Shown: piece by piece, positions 1 to 12,500 of the stretch
Numbering within the stretch: the first letter of the stretch is position 1
Layout: the number at the start of each line of letters is the position of its first letter
Source of the DNA: Branchiostoma lanceolatum
Taxonomy: Eukaryota; Chordata; Leptocardii; Amphioxiformes; Branchiostomatidae
Assembly (NCBI RefSeq): GCF_035083965.1
Contig: NC_089732.1
Span: 7,565,383 to 7,629,382 of the forward strand
Length of the DNA: 64,000 nt
Reading direction: 5' to 3'
The notes under the pieces: generated by a model
Database searches by the model: none
Told to the model about the DNA's origin: nothing
Seen by the model: only the letters and a program-made list of their open reading frames with translations
Program-made: the position numbers and the translations under genes

Positions 1-780
1 AATGATAGCCATATTCTTTTTGTATCCGTTAACTGTACTTGTTATTTTGTTTTGTTGTGACCTGTTGTAGCCAAGTGTGGCAGAAATGTGCAATAAAGGT
101 CTTCATTTATTATCTTCGCCGAGTACTTGTACTAGGAGAGGATTATGTTTTCGGTTGAAAAATCTGTTGGGTGGGTCTGAATGTATGTCAGGAGCATAAC
201 TCAAGAAAACTTCAATGAATCTTTATGATTTTTGGTAGGTGTGTAGTGGTTGTGCAAAGAAAAGTCAAGTTCGAAAATGGTTCACCTTGCGTTTTTCAAC
301 AGTACTGCAGCAGACTTTACATTTTTTTGTGTTTGTATGTAGGCAAAAAAAGTGACGGAAACGTTGATGGATCTTCATGATTTTTTGCAGGTGTGTAGAT
401 GTTGTGGAAACGGGGGTCAAGTTCAACAATGGTTCCCCTGGTATTTTCCGTTGATACTACAGCAGGCTTTGTGTGGATGTGTATTTGTATGTCGCCAGCA
501 TAACTCAAGAAGCTGTTGATGGATCCGTATGATATTTAGTCGATAGTTTACAGAAAGGAAGGTCAAGTTCGATAATGGGCCTTCTAGCGGGATAAGGTAC
601 TGCAGCGGAGCTTCCAAATTTAGGGGCATATTTTCTGAAAGTGCTATGGTCATGATTTTTGTGTGGTAGATAGTTCATGCCACAGAAAGTAAGTTCTGTA
701 AATTTGGGCCCCCTAGCGGCTTGTTAAGAACTGCAGTGGGTGTTTTTGTCTTGACATTCGGACATGAATAACTTGAGAAG

Positions 781-1105
781 GATATTCCGGATATTCCGGA
801 TATTCCGGATATTCCGGATATTCCGGATATTCCGGATATTCCGGATATTCCGGATATTCCGGATATTCCGGATATTCCGGATAATCCGGATATTCCGGAT
901 ATTCCGGATAATCCGGATATTCCGGATATTCCGGATAATCCGGATATTCCGGATATTCCGGATAATCCGGATATTCCGGATAATCCGGATATTCCGGATA
1001 ATCCGGATATTCCGGATATTCCGGATAATCCGGATATACCGGATAATCCGGATATTCCGGATATTCCGGATATTCCGGATATTCCGGATATTCCGGATAT
1101 TCCGT
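781..1105. repeat. 9-bp minisatellite ATTCCGGAT, array 1
   Basis: Tandem array of a 9-bp unit (ATTCCGGAT with an AATCCGGAT variant), about 36 units. The unit length is a multiple of three, so both strands stay open and give artefactual low-complexity frames (FRI/IRI on plus, EYP/DYP on minus). I do not regard these as genes. Confidence 0.95.
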
Positions 1106-1113
1106 CTGACTCC

Positions 1114-1149
1114 GTAGGAGTGTTTCCACTGTCACGGAAACACTCCTAC
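1114..1149. repeat. Perfect 14-bp inverted repeat (hairpin) after minisatellite
   Basis: GTAGGAGTGTTTCC at 1114-1127 pairs perfectly with GGAAACACTCCTAC at 1136-1149 across an 8-base loop. The same structure is conserved in the second copy at 2818-2853. It sits immediately 3' of the minisatellite. Confidence 0.85.
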
Positions 1150-1193
1150 ACATCTTCAACTCCTGTCTACAAAACGGTTACTATCCTAAAGAA

Positions 1194-1688
1194 TTGTCCC
1201 TATTCATTAATCCGGGGACACCTTGTCCCCAGACAACATGCTATCGGGGAATATCAATAATTTGTTGTCTGGAAAAACTATTCTCCTCTATCTTAAATAC
1301 CCGTTTTGTTGACTATGCAGAACGTTACAGATGTTATAATTTATCCCTTTTATTTAGTACTGAATTGTATACCAGCATAAAATCCGGGATAAACAAATTC
1401 GTGGGGATAGTGACAGTGACAGCAGTCAGACGGACAGATTCCACCTGGGCTCAGTGCAGTTACTTTGGCACACTTAATAGAATAGAAAACGAATGTCATT
1501 TTGTGGTAGAATGTGGATTATATACCAAAGAAAGAAATGAACTGTATAATCTTGTAGAAAACCTAATTCCCTACTTCACACATTTAAGCACTGTTCAAAA
1601 ATTCATATTCCTAATGCGACTAGACAAACCTCCCATTGAAACACACGTCTGTTCTTCTATATCTAACGTTACTATAACCGAAAAGTGA
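1194..1688 (+). pseudogene. Reverse-transcriptase fragment, internally deleted
   Basis: The reading frame contains YRGISIICCLEKLFSSILNT, resembling the segment of non-LTR reverse transcriptases that precedes the fingers/palm core (usually YRGI-LL--LGKLF--ILN-R). It then jumps to a C-terminal stretch with NECHFVVECGLYTKERNELY, resembling the ECHFLLECPLY motif at the end of many LINE ORF2 proteins. The catalytic YADD block between them is absent, so this is a defective derivative. The second copy (2898-3137) keeps only the first half. It cannot be active; the assignment rests on remembered motif shapes. Confidence 0.6.
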
Positions 1689-2492
1689 GGAGAAGTATAT
1701 CTAATGATAGCCATATTCTTTTTGTATCCGTTAACTGTACTTGTTATTTTGTTTTGTTGTGACCTGTTGTAGCCAAGTGTGGCAGAAATGTGCAATAAAG
1801 GTCTTCATTTATTATCTTCGCCGAGTACTTGTACTTGGAGAGGATTATGTTTTGGGTTGAAAAATCTGTTGGGTGGGTCTGAATGTATGTCAGGAGCATA
1901 ACTCAAGAAAACTTCAATGAATCTTTATGATTTTTGGTAGGTGTGTAGTGGTTGTGCAAAGAAAAGTCAAGTTCGAAAATGGTTCACCTTGCGTTTTTCA
2001 ACAGTACTGCAGCAGACTTTACATTTTTTTGTGTTTGTATGTAGGCAAAAAAAGTGACGGAAACGTTGATGGATCTTCATGATTTTTTGCAGGTGTGTAG
2101 ATGTTGTGGAAACGGGGGTCAAGTTCAACAATGGTTCCCCTGGTATTTTCCGTTGATACTACAGCGGGCTTTGTGTGGATGTGTATTTGTATGTCGCCAG
2201 CATAACTCAAGAAGCTGGATGGATCCGTATGATATTTAGTCGATAGGTAGGGTTTACAGAAAGGAAGGTCAAGTTCGATAATGGGCCTTCTAGCGGGATA
2301 AGGTACTGCAGCGGAGCTTCCAAATTTAGGGGCATATTTTCTGAAAGTGCTATGGTCATGATTTTTGTGTGGTAGATTTTTCTGTGTTCATGCCACAGAA
2401 AGTAAGTTCTGTAAATTTGGGCCCCCTAGCGGCTTGTTAAGAACTGCAGTGGGTGTTTTTGTCTTGACATTCGGACATGAATAACTTGAGAA

Positions 2493-2808
2493 GGATATTC
2501 CGGATATTCCGGATATTCCGGATATTCCGGATAATCCGGATATTCCGGATATTCCGGATAATCCGGATAATCCGGATATTCCGGATAATCCGGATATTCC
2601 GGATAATCCGGATATTCCGGATAATCCGGATATTCCGGATAATCCGGATATTCCGGATATTCCGGATATTCCGGATATTCCGGATATTCCGGATATTCCG
2701 GATAATCCGGATATTCCGGATAATCCGGATATTCCGGATAATCCGGATATTCCGGATATTCCGGATATTCCGGATATTCCGGATATTCCGGATATTCCGG
2801 ATATTCCG
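2493..2808. repeat. 9-bp minisatellite ATTCCGGAT, array 2
   Basis: Second array of the same 9-bp unit, at the equivalent place in the second element copy. The pattern of ATTCCGGAT and AATCCGGAT variants differs from array 1, which indicates turnover by slippage or gene conversion after duplication. Confidence 0.95.
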
Positions 2809-2817
2809 TCTGACTCC

Positions 2818-2853
2818 GTAGGAGTGTTTCCACTGTCACGGAAACACTCCTAC
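2818..2853. repeat. Perfect 14-bp hairpin, second copy
   Basis: Identical to the hairpin at 1114-1149: 14-bp arms and an 8-base loop, just 3' of minisatellite array 2. Confidence 0.85.
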
Positions 2854-3573
2854 ACATCTTCAACTCCTGTCTACAAAACGGTTACTATCCTAAAGAATTG
2901 TCCCTATTCATTAATCCGGGGACACCTTGTCCCCAGACAACATGCTATCGGGGAATATCAATAATTTGTTGTCTGGAAAAACTATTCTCCTCTATCTTAA
3001 ATACCCGTTTTGTTGACTATGCAGAACGTTACAGATTTTTTCCCTTTTATTTAGTACTGCATAAAATCCGGGATAAACAAATTCGTGGGGATAGTGACAG
3101 TGACAGCAGTCGGCTGGTTGGCGACATGACGAAATAGGGACAAAATAGAAAGCCTGACAAAAACACCTAAAACACCTAGAAACACGTCAACAACCAGCCA
3201 GATTTATTCTATTCATATATATTGACTGTACTATGTCATCATCACTTTCAACTTACAACATTGCAATATCGAACCTTTGTGGCCCATATAATATCAACAT
3301 ACTCATATTTTTTCATGACCAGTTATAACATATATCAGCACACTCTACACATATAACGTTAACGTTACTAGTCCTGTACCACCAAATGATTTTTAACCAT
3401 ATCTAAACTGGACTCATTCGCCCCATCATAACTTCCAAATGGTATGGAGCATGATCAAATTTGCAGGGGGTGATAAGCACGTGAATATTAATCACTCTCC
3501 ATGATAAGCCTTGATTATTTGGCGAAGATAATGTGTTTGTGGAACTCTAGTTTTTTTTGTCTTCTCCATGCAG

Positions 3574-6500
3574 CTGTGATAGAGTTTGAGGAGTGTGACT
3601 TGTCGTCCCTTCCCCCGGCCATCTCCATGGAGTCTGTAGAGAACAATGGGAAGGAAATGCCTGTAGTAGAGAAGGCAGTGGAAAAACTCACCAAGAAGAA
3701 AGAAAGTAAGTACCAAAGTTCCTCATATCACCATTCCTCAAGATGCTTTAGACTTTGAATTAGAGCATGTTGACAGGAAAAACTGATCACAGGACCTGTA
3801 ACATGTACTGTGTAAACATGGAGGTTTGGCTGGATGATTAAAGTTGCAGCCTACCAATAGGCTACCATAGATAGTTGTCATTCTTTGCTATAGAACTATG
3901 TAAAAGGTATTGCCAAAGCGCAGTTGTTTTCTATGTTTTACTATCCAGGGGGTGGAACAAAGTTTTGTCAATAAAATACATACATGTGGGAATCAAAGAA
4001 GTCATTGAATTTTTTACTCAGGTTTTATGTACATGTCATGTATATATAGACATTTGTACCTATCTTGACTTTAAGGAAATCTATAAGAATACGTATAAGG
4101 TTGAAGTATAGAATAAAAGTTGACCCTGATTTATTTAATATGACAACGCCAGTGGGAGTGGTCCTGTGCTGTTGGTCCTGCAGTTATAGCAGTAACTGCC
4201 AGGTGGCACTACACCGTGGTGCAGGTGTCACATTTTAGGGAGAGGACTACTGAAGATTCTTTCAGCCTTTTACAACCTAAACCTGTTGTAAAACACGTCA
4301 ATCAATGCAGGTCTGTTTGAAAACTCCCCATGATCATGATCTTTTCATTTAAATGATCCTCGATTATGGTTCATTGAAAATTGGAAAATCTATTCTTCTG
4401 ACACGTAGTTTACAATGGTTATGACAGCATTGGGAAGGTTGATTTCATGCATCAGTATTGTGTAAAACAATGTCCCGCTACCCTTTAGTATCTATGTATA
4501 TTAGATACTTTGGAGAATAACGTACATGTACAGCCTGTATGATGATGACATGTTATCTCATGGTTATGGTTTTCATTGAGTGTGTCACTTCTAAGTAGCC
4601 CTCCCCAATGACCGAGGAGGTTATACAGTTACATGTATATAACCCCCTTGCCAAAGGCAGGTTACCACACCTGCTACATTATGTAACAACTTTGCCAGTC
4701 CCACTGAAAGAAAATCAAACATATGTAACAAAAGGCACAATCATGGGACAACTAGACTGTGCATTGCATGAGTTTCTTCCATTGACAGCAGATTGTGCTG
4801 CTATTGTTTACAAACTACTGTATTGTGATGTCATTCATTATGCTCTTACCCATCGATACATGTCAGATATAATGAGCAAAAGGGTTTATCAGAGAGCATT
4901 GTACCTACATACTTCTAACTTACCCATTTGACCTGTGTGGATTGTTTTCGTGAAAACATGTTTTAATTTCTGTTACTATATGATACAATCATCCTAAACT
5001 ACTGCTACAGTAGTAATTGTTAAGCATAAGTATGATTTATTGAATTTGTCAAACTCCCTGTAGACCCTTTCCCCTGAAGTGGTAAGAAGAAAATGTAATT
5101 CACTGATCCTGTTAACCCCCTGCAGACCCTTGATCCTGTTAACCCCCTGCAGACCCTTAGGTCACCAGTGGTAGCAGCTGGGATGGAGCTTATTGCTAAG
5201 TCAGCTCATCCAGTAATCAATAGTGGTGATCTGTATTGACTGTGTGTGCTGGTGGTACAGATAACCTTTCTCTACTTACTGTAAATCATAAAATATATTC
5301 CCTGCAGTTTTATGTTACCAGTTTTCACAATGACCTCTCCATTGCATTATCATCACACCACGAACATGTGGTTTGTCTTCTGTACGCCCCCTTTCTTCAC
5401 CATGAACTTAAAATAATGCGAGCGCTTCCTTTCCGCCCTTAACTGCGATATTAAATCCCACAAACTGAGGTGAATTTACAGTAACATGTAAATATACAGG
5501 CCACTATTGACCCACTGAGGAAGGTGGCATTGTTTTTGTTTTTCTCAATAATAATACCGTGCTTGTTTTGATAGATGCTTAATTGGTCTAGATGCTTATA
5601 GGATGAACATGTTTCACTGAGGAAAAGGTTGATAGTATTTTGATAGTAATCTTAATGAAAGGTTGTCTCACTGGGGGATAACATCTACACAGTGATCTTG
5701 AGTGTGGTGAATACCAACTAAATTGTGCGTTCCACCATTGTATCTGCACATATCTTCCTGTACATGTTACTGTATAAAACCTGCTTAGTGATATAAAATA
5801 CTGCCAAAAATCAGTGCTAGATTAGAACCTTCTAAAATCGGCTCAAGACTTTGTCCATTGGCATCCCTGTTTGTTATCTGATTGAAAAGAAATGATTACA
5901 AGTGAATTATGAGTTGTTGAGATGTGTAGGTCCTTACCCTAAGTAAATTGTCTGGGTCTGTATGACTGGTGTTTATTCAGTGCCCTCAGGCTTGTTTATC
6001 TCTGAGCAGGGGAAAGTACCGTGTTTACCCACATTCCAACATTAGGGTCAAATCCAGGACCAGCGGTGGTTCGGAACGCAGGCTTGTTTTTCCGGGGTTT
6101 TCCACGGAATTTGGTTCTGCTTTTCTCTTTCCTTTTTTTTTCTTCATAATTCTGTCTTAAAATTGTTTTCAACCAAAAATCTTTCATCTTTTGAAGGGAA
6201 CTGCTGGTTTGCTTTGATGGTTGAAAATAGATGCTGTTTTTTATGTAGATAAGCTTCTGGAGAAGACCTGCAGAGGGTGGATAGCACATACACCCTACTT
6301 TCAACAAGATATGCGTTGTATAGAGTCTCTCCCATTATTCAGTGCCTGCTGTTGAATTATGTATCACCATGTAATGACTGAGGGCCCGGGGGAATTCTAC
6401 TGCTAGCAGATTGCATTCATGTGCTTGTGTTGGTGCAATTTTATTTTCCAAATTGAGGAAAATTTCTACGCGGCTCGTGCAATATTGTCGCAATCATTAA

Positions 6501-9500
6501 CCATATGAGGAAAACAACTCCCAGAATGCTGTGGGGCATGATTACTTATGCGGGGAGGTGTGGCAGTTGTAGTCCCAACCGGCAGACAATATGAAGGTGA
6601 AACAAAATTGATTAATGAATAACGGGGGAAATAGATGACGTCAGGACGGCAGTCCCACACAGGACGGTGCATCATCATCATCGCCGTCATCCGTGCGATG
6701 TAATGACTGGTCCGTTCCACGCCGAGGTTGTGGGTTTGTCCTTGCGTTCGCTCAGGATCATCCAGCACCATGGAGAGGGAGAGGGAGAAGCAGAGGAGTA
6801 TGGAGATGGAGTATCAGGAGATGCAGAACATGGAGGACCCTGCGCGCGTGGTCCAGGTGTCCAGGAAAGCCGTGACGTGCGGCTACATGGCCTGGAGAGC
6901 GTACTTCTATGAGCGTAAGTAACGCGGGGGCGGAGGGGAGATGTGTGATCACAGCCTTGATTAATATTGCATCAATGCAGGTCGCGCAGACGGTGTGGGA
7001 TTATTACTTGTACCAGCCCCGTTTTTTTCCCTCTTTTGTAAATACATTAGCCATAACCTGCGTGATACTAAAAGCAGCGTTGCGTCACTGTCAAGGCTTT
7101 TATAGATTGCTACTGATTAGCACCACAGATAGCTTTAAATCAATCTTAGCCAACAGATTTGGGTATTTTTTGTGTACGTTAATGTCCTTGTCTAAGCTAA
7201 AATTGGGTGTGACATAAACACATTGGTTTTTCCTTGTGTCTGTAGTATGCTCATGTCATGCGTCATGGCTCTGAATTGTTTGGTATTCAGTCTGCATTAG
7301 TAGGATTTCTGCCTATTGTATATTTTCACCTGCTATCTATTTCTTTTGAACGTTGGCAGTATTGATTTACCTGTATAGTGGCAACTTCTATTATATGTCA
7401 TAGGGCCATGACATCAGTGCATGCATACATGTAACTGTATGGCTTTAGATTTTGACCATTTATAATTTTTGCAGTTCGTTTGAGTTAATATTTATTTTTT
7501 TGCAAATTTGTGAATCAGATTCTATCTATAGCAAGCAGAAATGACAATCATTTTACTGTTGAAAGAATTGATTAAAGTCTAATAATAGTGTGTATATAAT
7601 ACGTATTGAATAAGCCCAGTAGACTGTTAGTAACATGATTGTTATTACACAGACTATTACTTAGGGCGATCTCTGATAAACATTGTACAGTTTTGATACA
7701 ACATGGCAGATCAAATGACTTGTAAAATCATTTCAAAACAACAAGCTGCAATATTGCTTAGAAAGCCTGAATAAACATCTTTTTGAAATGATGCTTTGAA
7801 AATGTCATATGGTTTATGTTTCATAATAGAAGAATTTTGCAGGGAAAAAGGCTATTTCTGACCATGTGCAATTTTACAATTTATAAATTTGTGTTCTTGC
7901 AATATTGTTGACTGGCGATGGTTTGAATATTACAATATACCTCAAGGGTAAAGAATGGTGTCACTAATAATTTCATGTGGCATATTATGATAGGCTTATT
8001 TGAGAAGTAGTGTGTATGTAGTATATACAAAATATAAGCATCACCCCTGATATGAGGGGCACTGTTATCATTTTTCTGGTGAATCAGTCAATGATAAATA
8101 TCAAAAATATTTTTGCTTAGATTTTCAAGTTCTCCACCAAAGTTTGTACTAAGCATTTTGTAAAATATCAGTAGAAATTTCTGCTTGGGAAAAATCATAC
8201 ATGTGTAACTACATCTAACAGTAACACCCACAACATCAATTATCTGGGTAATCGCATAATTTACCACAAGCCAAATTATCTGCTAATTAGTGCAAGAAAA
8301 ATAATGTGATTCTGCTGTAGAAGTCATCCATCCATCCATATTGTCCAACATCAAACAGATTTATTCATGTTTTGGACCAGTACAGTTTCTTTTTACATCC
8401 CCCAAGTTCCCTGTAGTATCTAGTCATGACATTGTCAGATAACAGGGTTATTTTCAGCCAATATTTCTGCCCCCAGCCAGAACTGCTGATTTCCTGGTAT
8501 GATTATGTTATACGCTAACTACCGACTAGATGAAAAGTGACAGAGGTCATTACAGACAAGGGTATAACCAGACCAGTCGCACAGTTATAGTATTTCACAA
8601 AATATAGCCTTTCTACATGTATTTTGCCAATTGCTCTATCAGAATTGTTTTTTTCTCTCAGCTTGTTAAACATGGATGTATGACATTTTGAAATGGTATC
8701 ACCATTTGATACTGATTATGTAAATCACGTAAGATACTTCAGTTTGTTTGGGATAAAGGTGGAGAATTTTCCCCATTTCAGAATTCAAGGTGTGTGGACT
8801 AGTCTAAAAATGTGTGTATTACAGTATGTCTAGCCAGAATTTCCTGCATTGCATGAGGTGTCAGATGGATGTCTTGTCCCTTTTATCTGTCAATCATTTG
8901 GCAGGGTACAGCCTCCTCTGATGAGGTCACTGGCTGAAGGTCACCCTCCCCCATGCATGATGGTCTGATTTGCAGGAATATGAAATGCTTGTCAGTTTTG
9001 TCTGTCCTGATACTTTCTGGCCTTGTCCATAGCTTGAGGGATGCATAACGCATACTGTTGTAGAATGTAGAATCCAAAATGCTAAAAAACTGTGGAAAGT
9101 ATTCCTTTTATACTAATATTTATGTCAAGTCCTGAAAAATGCAGTGTCAACATCTTTCTGTTTGAAAATCCCCATATTTTAGTTTCATTGCTTTCATTGC
9201 TTTCATTGCTAGAAGCTCATTAGAATTGATTTAGGGCCTCTTTACACCTACGACATTTTAGAGTCGTGCGATCATCGTCGTGGGCGACGTCGCCGGCGAC
9301 GGTATTTTTTGGCCGTCTAAAGACGATCAAAACAATCGTACGACGGCAATAAACGGGAAATCCTCGAAATGTCGTGCGACCACCTCGGACCCAGTCGCAC
9401 GACGTTCAGCGGGGGGGCCTGTGGCTGTGTTTTTCTCGTCTAAAGAAGAATCGTCGCCGGCGACGGAAGTGGGTGATATGCTAATAAGCCTACAGCGTGC

Positions 9501-12500
9501 TGTTTCCTGTCCGGGGAGGAAAGTTTCTATCGTTTTCTTTGTAAATATGCATGCAGTTAGCAATGGAAACATATTTTTCTCATCCGAAACCGGTTATTCC
9601 GGCGCGACGCCCTGCTACCAGTGGCTACTTCTCTAGTATGCCCCTATTCCTCAATCCCCGGGACATCCCCGGCGGCGGCCACGAACTCGGGTTAAATCCC
9701 GTCCGTCTCTGTACCAGCCTCAATCTCTTTCTTTGTTGAGCACCGTTCTCAACGTCTCAGCTGCAGGGCAATAGTTGTTGCAAAGTCAGTAAAAGCTTCA
9801 TCTTTTGACGAAAACAAGCGGTTCCCCCGCCATTTTGAATTTGAGCGCAAAAGTTCACTTTGAGTCACAAGCGCACATCAATGGAATTCTGCGCCGCGGG
9901 GGTCCCATGATATTTCCTGACCGTGTGTCTAAAGAAAACCGTCGCCTACGACGATGATCGTACGACCTTATAACATTGTAGGTCTAAAGTGCGCCTTAGA
10001 GATAGGAATCACACTCATTGTGGTGTGTCAAACACAAAGGTATGAAATCATGTGGGTCAGGACACAAGCATTGTTTCTAAGAACAATACGGTAACTGTAA
10101 ATGCATTTAAGTTCGCATGGTTTTTATTTCGTGGTAGGGAGAAAATAGAGTGTTCACGGTGGTTTTAACTTCGCGTTTGAAACAATAGTAGCACTACAGT
10201 CATGGGTGGGAAAAAAACTTTGTGGTGGATTAAGTTCGTGCTGAAGAGTTCACCGCGAAAAACGGGAACATAAAAAGATTTCTGCAATTACAGTTTTACC
10301 ATTAAAAATCAACTTGCTAGATTTTCATAGACTCTGTGAAGTCTGAGAGTGGGTATGTGTTCAGACTGCTGGAAAATGCAATCATTCACTGGCTAACTTC
10401 AACCTTATAGAAATTACTGGCTTGAGATTTAGTCTTCCCAGTGAGGTTTGACTCCAAGGTGACCCTTCTGTTCATTCATACCCAGACACATATTAAAGCT
10501 CTATCATGGATGATGCACAGTGTATGATGCAGGGCTAGGGGCAACTGTAATCAAGAGGTGTAAAATGGACATTACTGAGTTAGTGGTTCATTTACTTCAT
10601 ATGCTCAATTTGAATGATCAGTAGGGCATATATTTTATACATGTTCTTGACCTGAATGTACAAGTAGGTCATGTATTCTATATAAACTTTGTATCATTGG
10701 CTTGAATTACAATATGATACATCATGATAATACATTTTCTATGATCTAAGTGTAGTGATTGTAATGTTTTAGTTTAGATATTAATTATACAATATTTATG
10801 TCATAAATAATCATATTATGTACATGTGGTACATGTATTCTTACCTCACCCCCATTCATGCATAAGACATTGTACCAGTGTATGTTTATGGTGGGATAAA
10901 TTAATTATCCTCCTTTCTTTTTCTTATTTTCTCCCCACCTCAAAATGAACCATCCCAGATTTGTACAGACAAATGCACAAATTTATGCTTACATCATTTG
11001 ATATCCATGGACATACCCCAGACATGGTGAATATGTGGCATGGGAGTTGTTAAGCCTTTTTACTAGTTTTATGCCCCACCATCACACAGACCATTCCACA
11101 CTGGCCCTTTATGTCAGTGGGAGAGGACCACCTGTGTAGCATTATAACCAACAGACTTGGCCACAAAAAGGCAGTTTATTGGTCCTTTCAAGATACAAAT
11201 TGGAAGAACGGGTACTATTATACATGTAGCAAAGAGGGTGACATGTGTAACATGATGAATTTGAATACATTATACTGGCATTTTCCCTACATTGGAATTA
11301 TGTATACAGGGAAGATTTACATAATCTTTTATTTCTTCTCTTTTACTGCCATTTCTTATTTAATGAAAAGCATCTCATCATAATAAGATCATCATAATTC
11401 TAATACCACCATATATGGTATATTTCCTATTTTCTATTTCAGGGCATCATGATTTCCTTTAACTACATACAGCTGCAATGTAAATCCAGTCACTAACCAT
11501 GAAATTCATTGTTTCAGACAGGCAGCCTTCAAATAAAACTGCAACAGTAGATGTTGAATTTTAATTCTGTATTCAATGTGTCGCCTCTTTCTTGCAGGTT
11601 TCCTGAAATCCAAGAAGAAAAAAGACAAGAAAAAGAAGAAGAAAGAACAGACAGACAATGTATCCACGTAAGTATCTTTCTTCCAGACTGTTACAGCTAG
11701 CATCTTGCTTGTATGTCTCAATAATGCTATGTTAAGGATGTGATACTGCATAATTTAATGCATGCATGTTCATGAGATCTTAACAAACAATGGTGGGAAA
11801 ATGCAGCACAAAATGTATGGGATATAACTTTAAGGCACTATAAGATATTAAGAGTATAAGGCTACAAATATTCTCTCATATATGCCATGAATCCCAGATT
11901 AAGACCTTCCTTTGTCCTATTACACAATTTAAATGACAAAAATCAAGTTGCCAAGTTAGAAATCAAACATGAAAACATGTGTCAATTAACTTTTGTGCTG
12001 ACAAATTGTTTTTATCTTATTTGTAACTTAATATAATTCACAAGATGCAAAACTCATATCTAGTTCATGACCCTTTCATACAATCATAGCAAAAGTTATA
12101 ACAATTTCGTTGAATCTAATTGTAATGCTTACATGTACTGTTTCTATACAATACAATTTCATATAAGAGTTGGAATATCACTTTAACTAGTCTGAATTGT
12201 ATCAGACATTTGTGTTTGATGAAAGGCTTCATGTATGTGATATGCTTTCACCAAAGTCTGACCGTAACGTCTTTTCCACAGTGGTTCTCCTGACAGAGAA
12301 GATGGAGAGGTGGTAAGTGTATTTACAGCTTATCTGTTCCCTGCACATGGCTGTTTGTGTAAACTCTTCCATGGGTCAAATGAAAAGTCCCCTCTATGGC
12401 AAGAAACAATTAACTGTCTGGCACTGAGTGACTTGTCCAAGTGCAAAAATGTTGTGAAGGAAGTCTAAGAATATTGAGGCTGTCTAATGAGGGCCTGCAT

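Larger units (their letters stand above)
1..1702 (+). mobile_element. Non-LTR retrotransposon remnant, first tandem copy
   Basis: First copy of a roughly 1.7-kb unit. The opening bases (aatgatagccatattc) recur at 1703, so the unit is repeated head to tail. It contains an AATAAAG-bearing 3'-end-like stretch near 92, a long non-coding segment, a 9-bp minisatellite, a perfect hairpin and a truncated reverse-transcriptase-like reading frame ending near 1688. The two copies are nearly identical apart from small indels, so the duplication is recent. The left boundary lies outside the window. The element class is inferred from reverse-transcriptase-like peptides. Confidence 0.7.
1703..3110 (+). mobile_element. 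Non-LTR retrotransposon remnant, second tandem copy
   Basis: This copy matches 1-1408 closely, then shows small deletions near 3034-3061 and stops matching the first copy at about 3108, shortly after the shared gtgacagtgacagcagtc. It therefore lacks the ECHF-like C-terminal part that the first copy has. Its minisatellite differs in repeat order from that of copy one, so the array has mutated since the duplication. Confidence 0.65.

Noticed and set aside
781..1105. CRISPR-like regular array
   Set aside because: The units are contiguous 9-mers without spacers, in a eukaryotic locus.
713..1159. Minus-strand 148-residue EYP/DYP repeat protein, its partner at 2426-2863, and the plus-strand FRI repeats
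   Set aside because: They only reflect a 9-bp minisatellite whose unit has no stop codon in these frames. No independent coding signal.
9280..9739. Plus- and minus-strand frames of 60-118 residues
   Set aside because: Entirely inside a GC-rich MITE with long inverted repeats.
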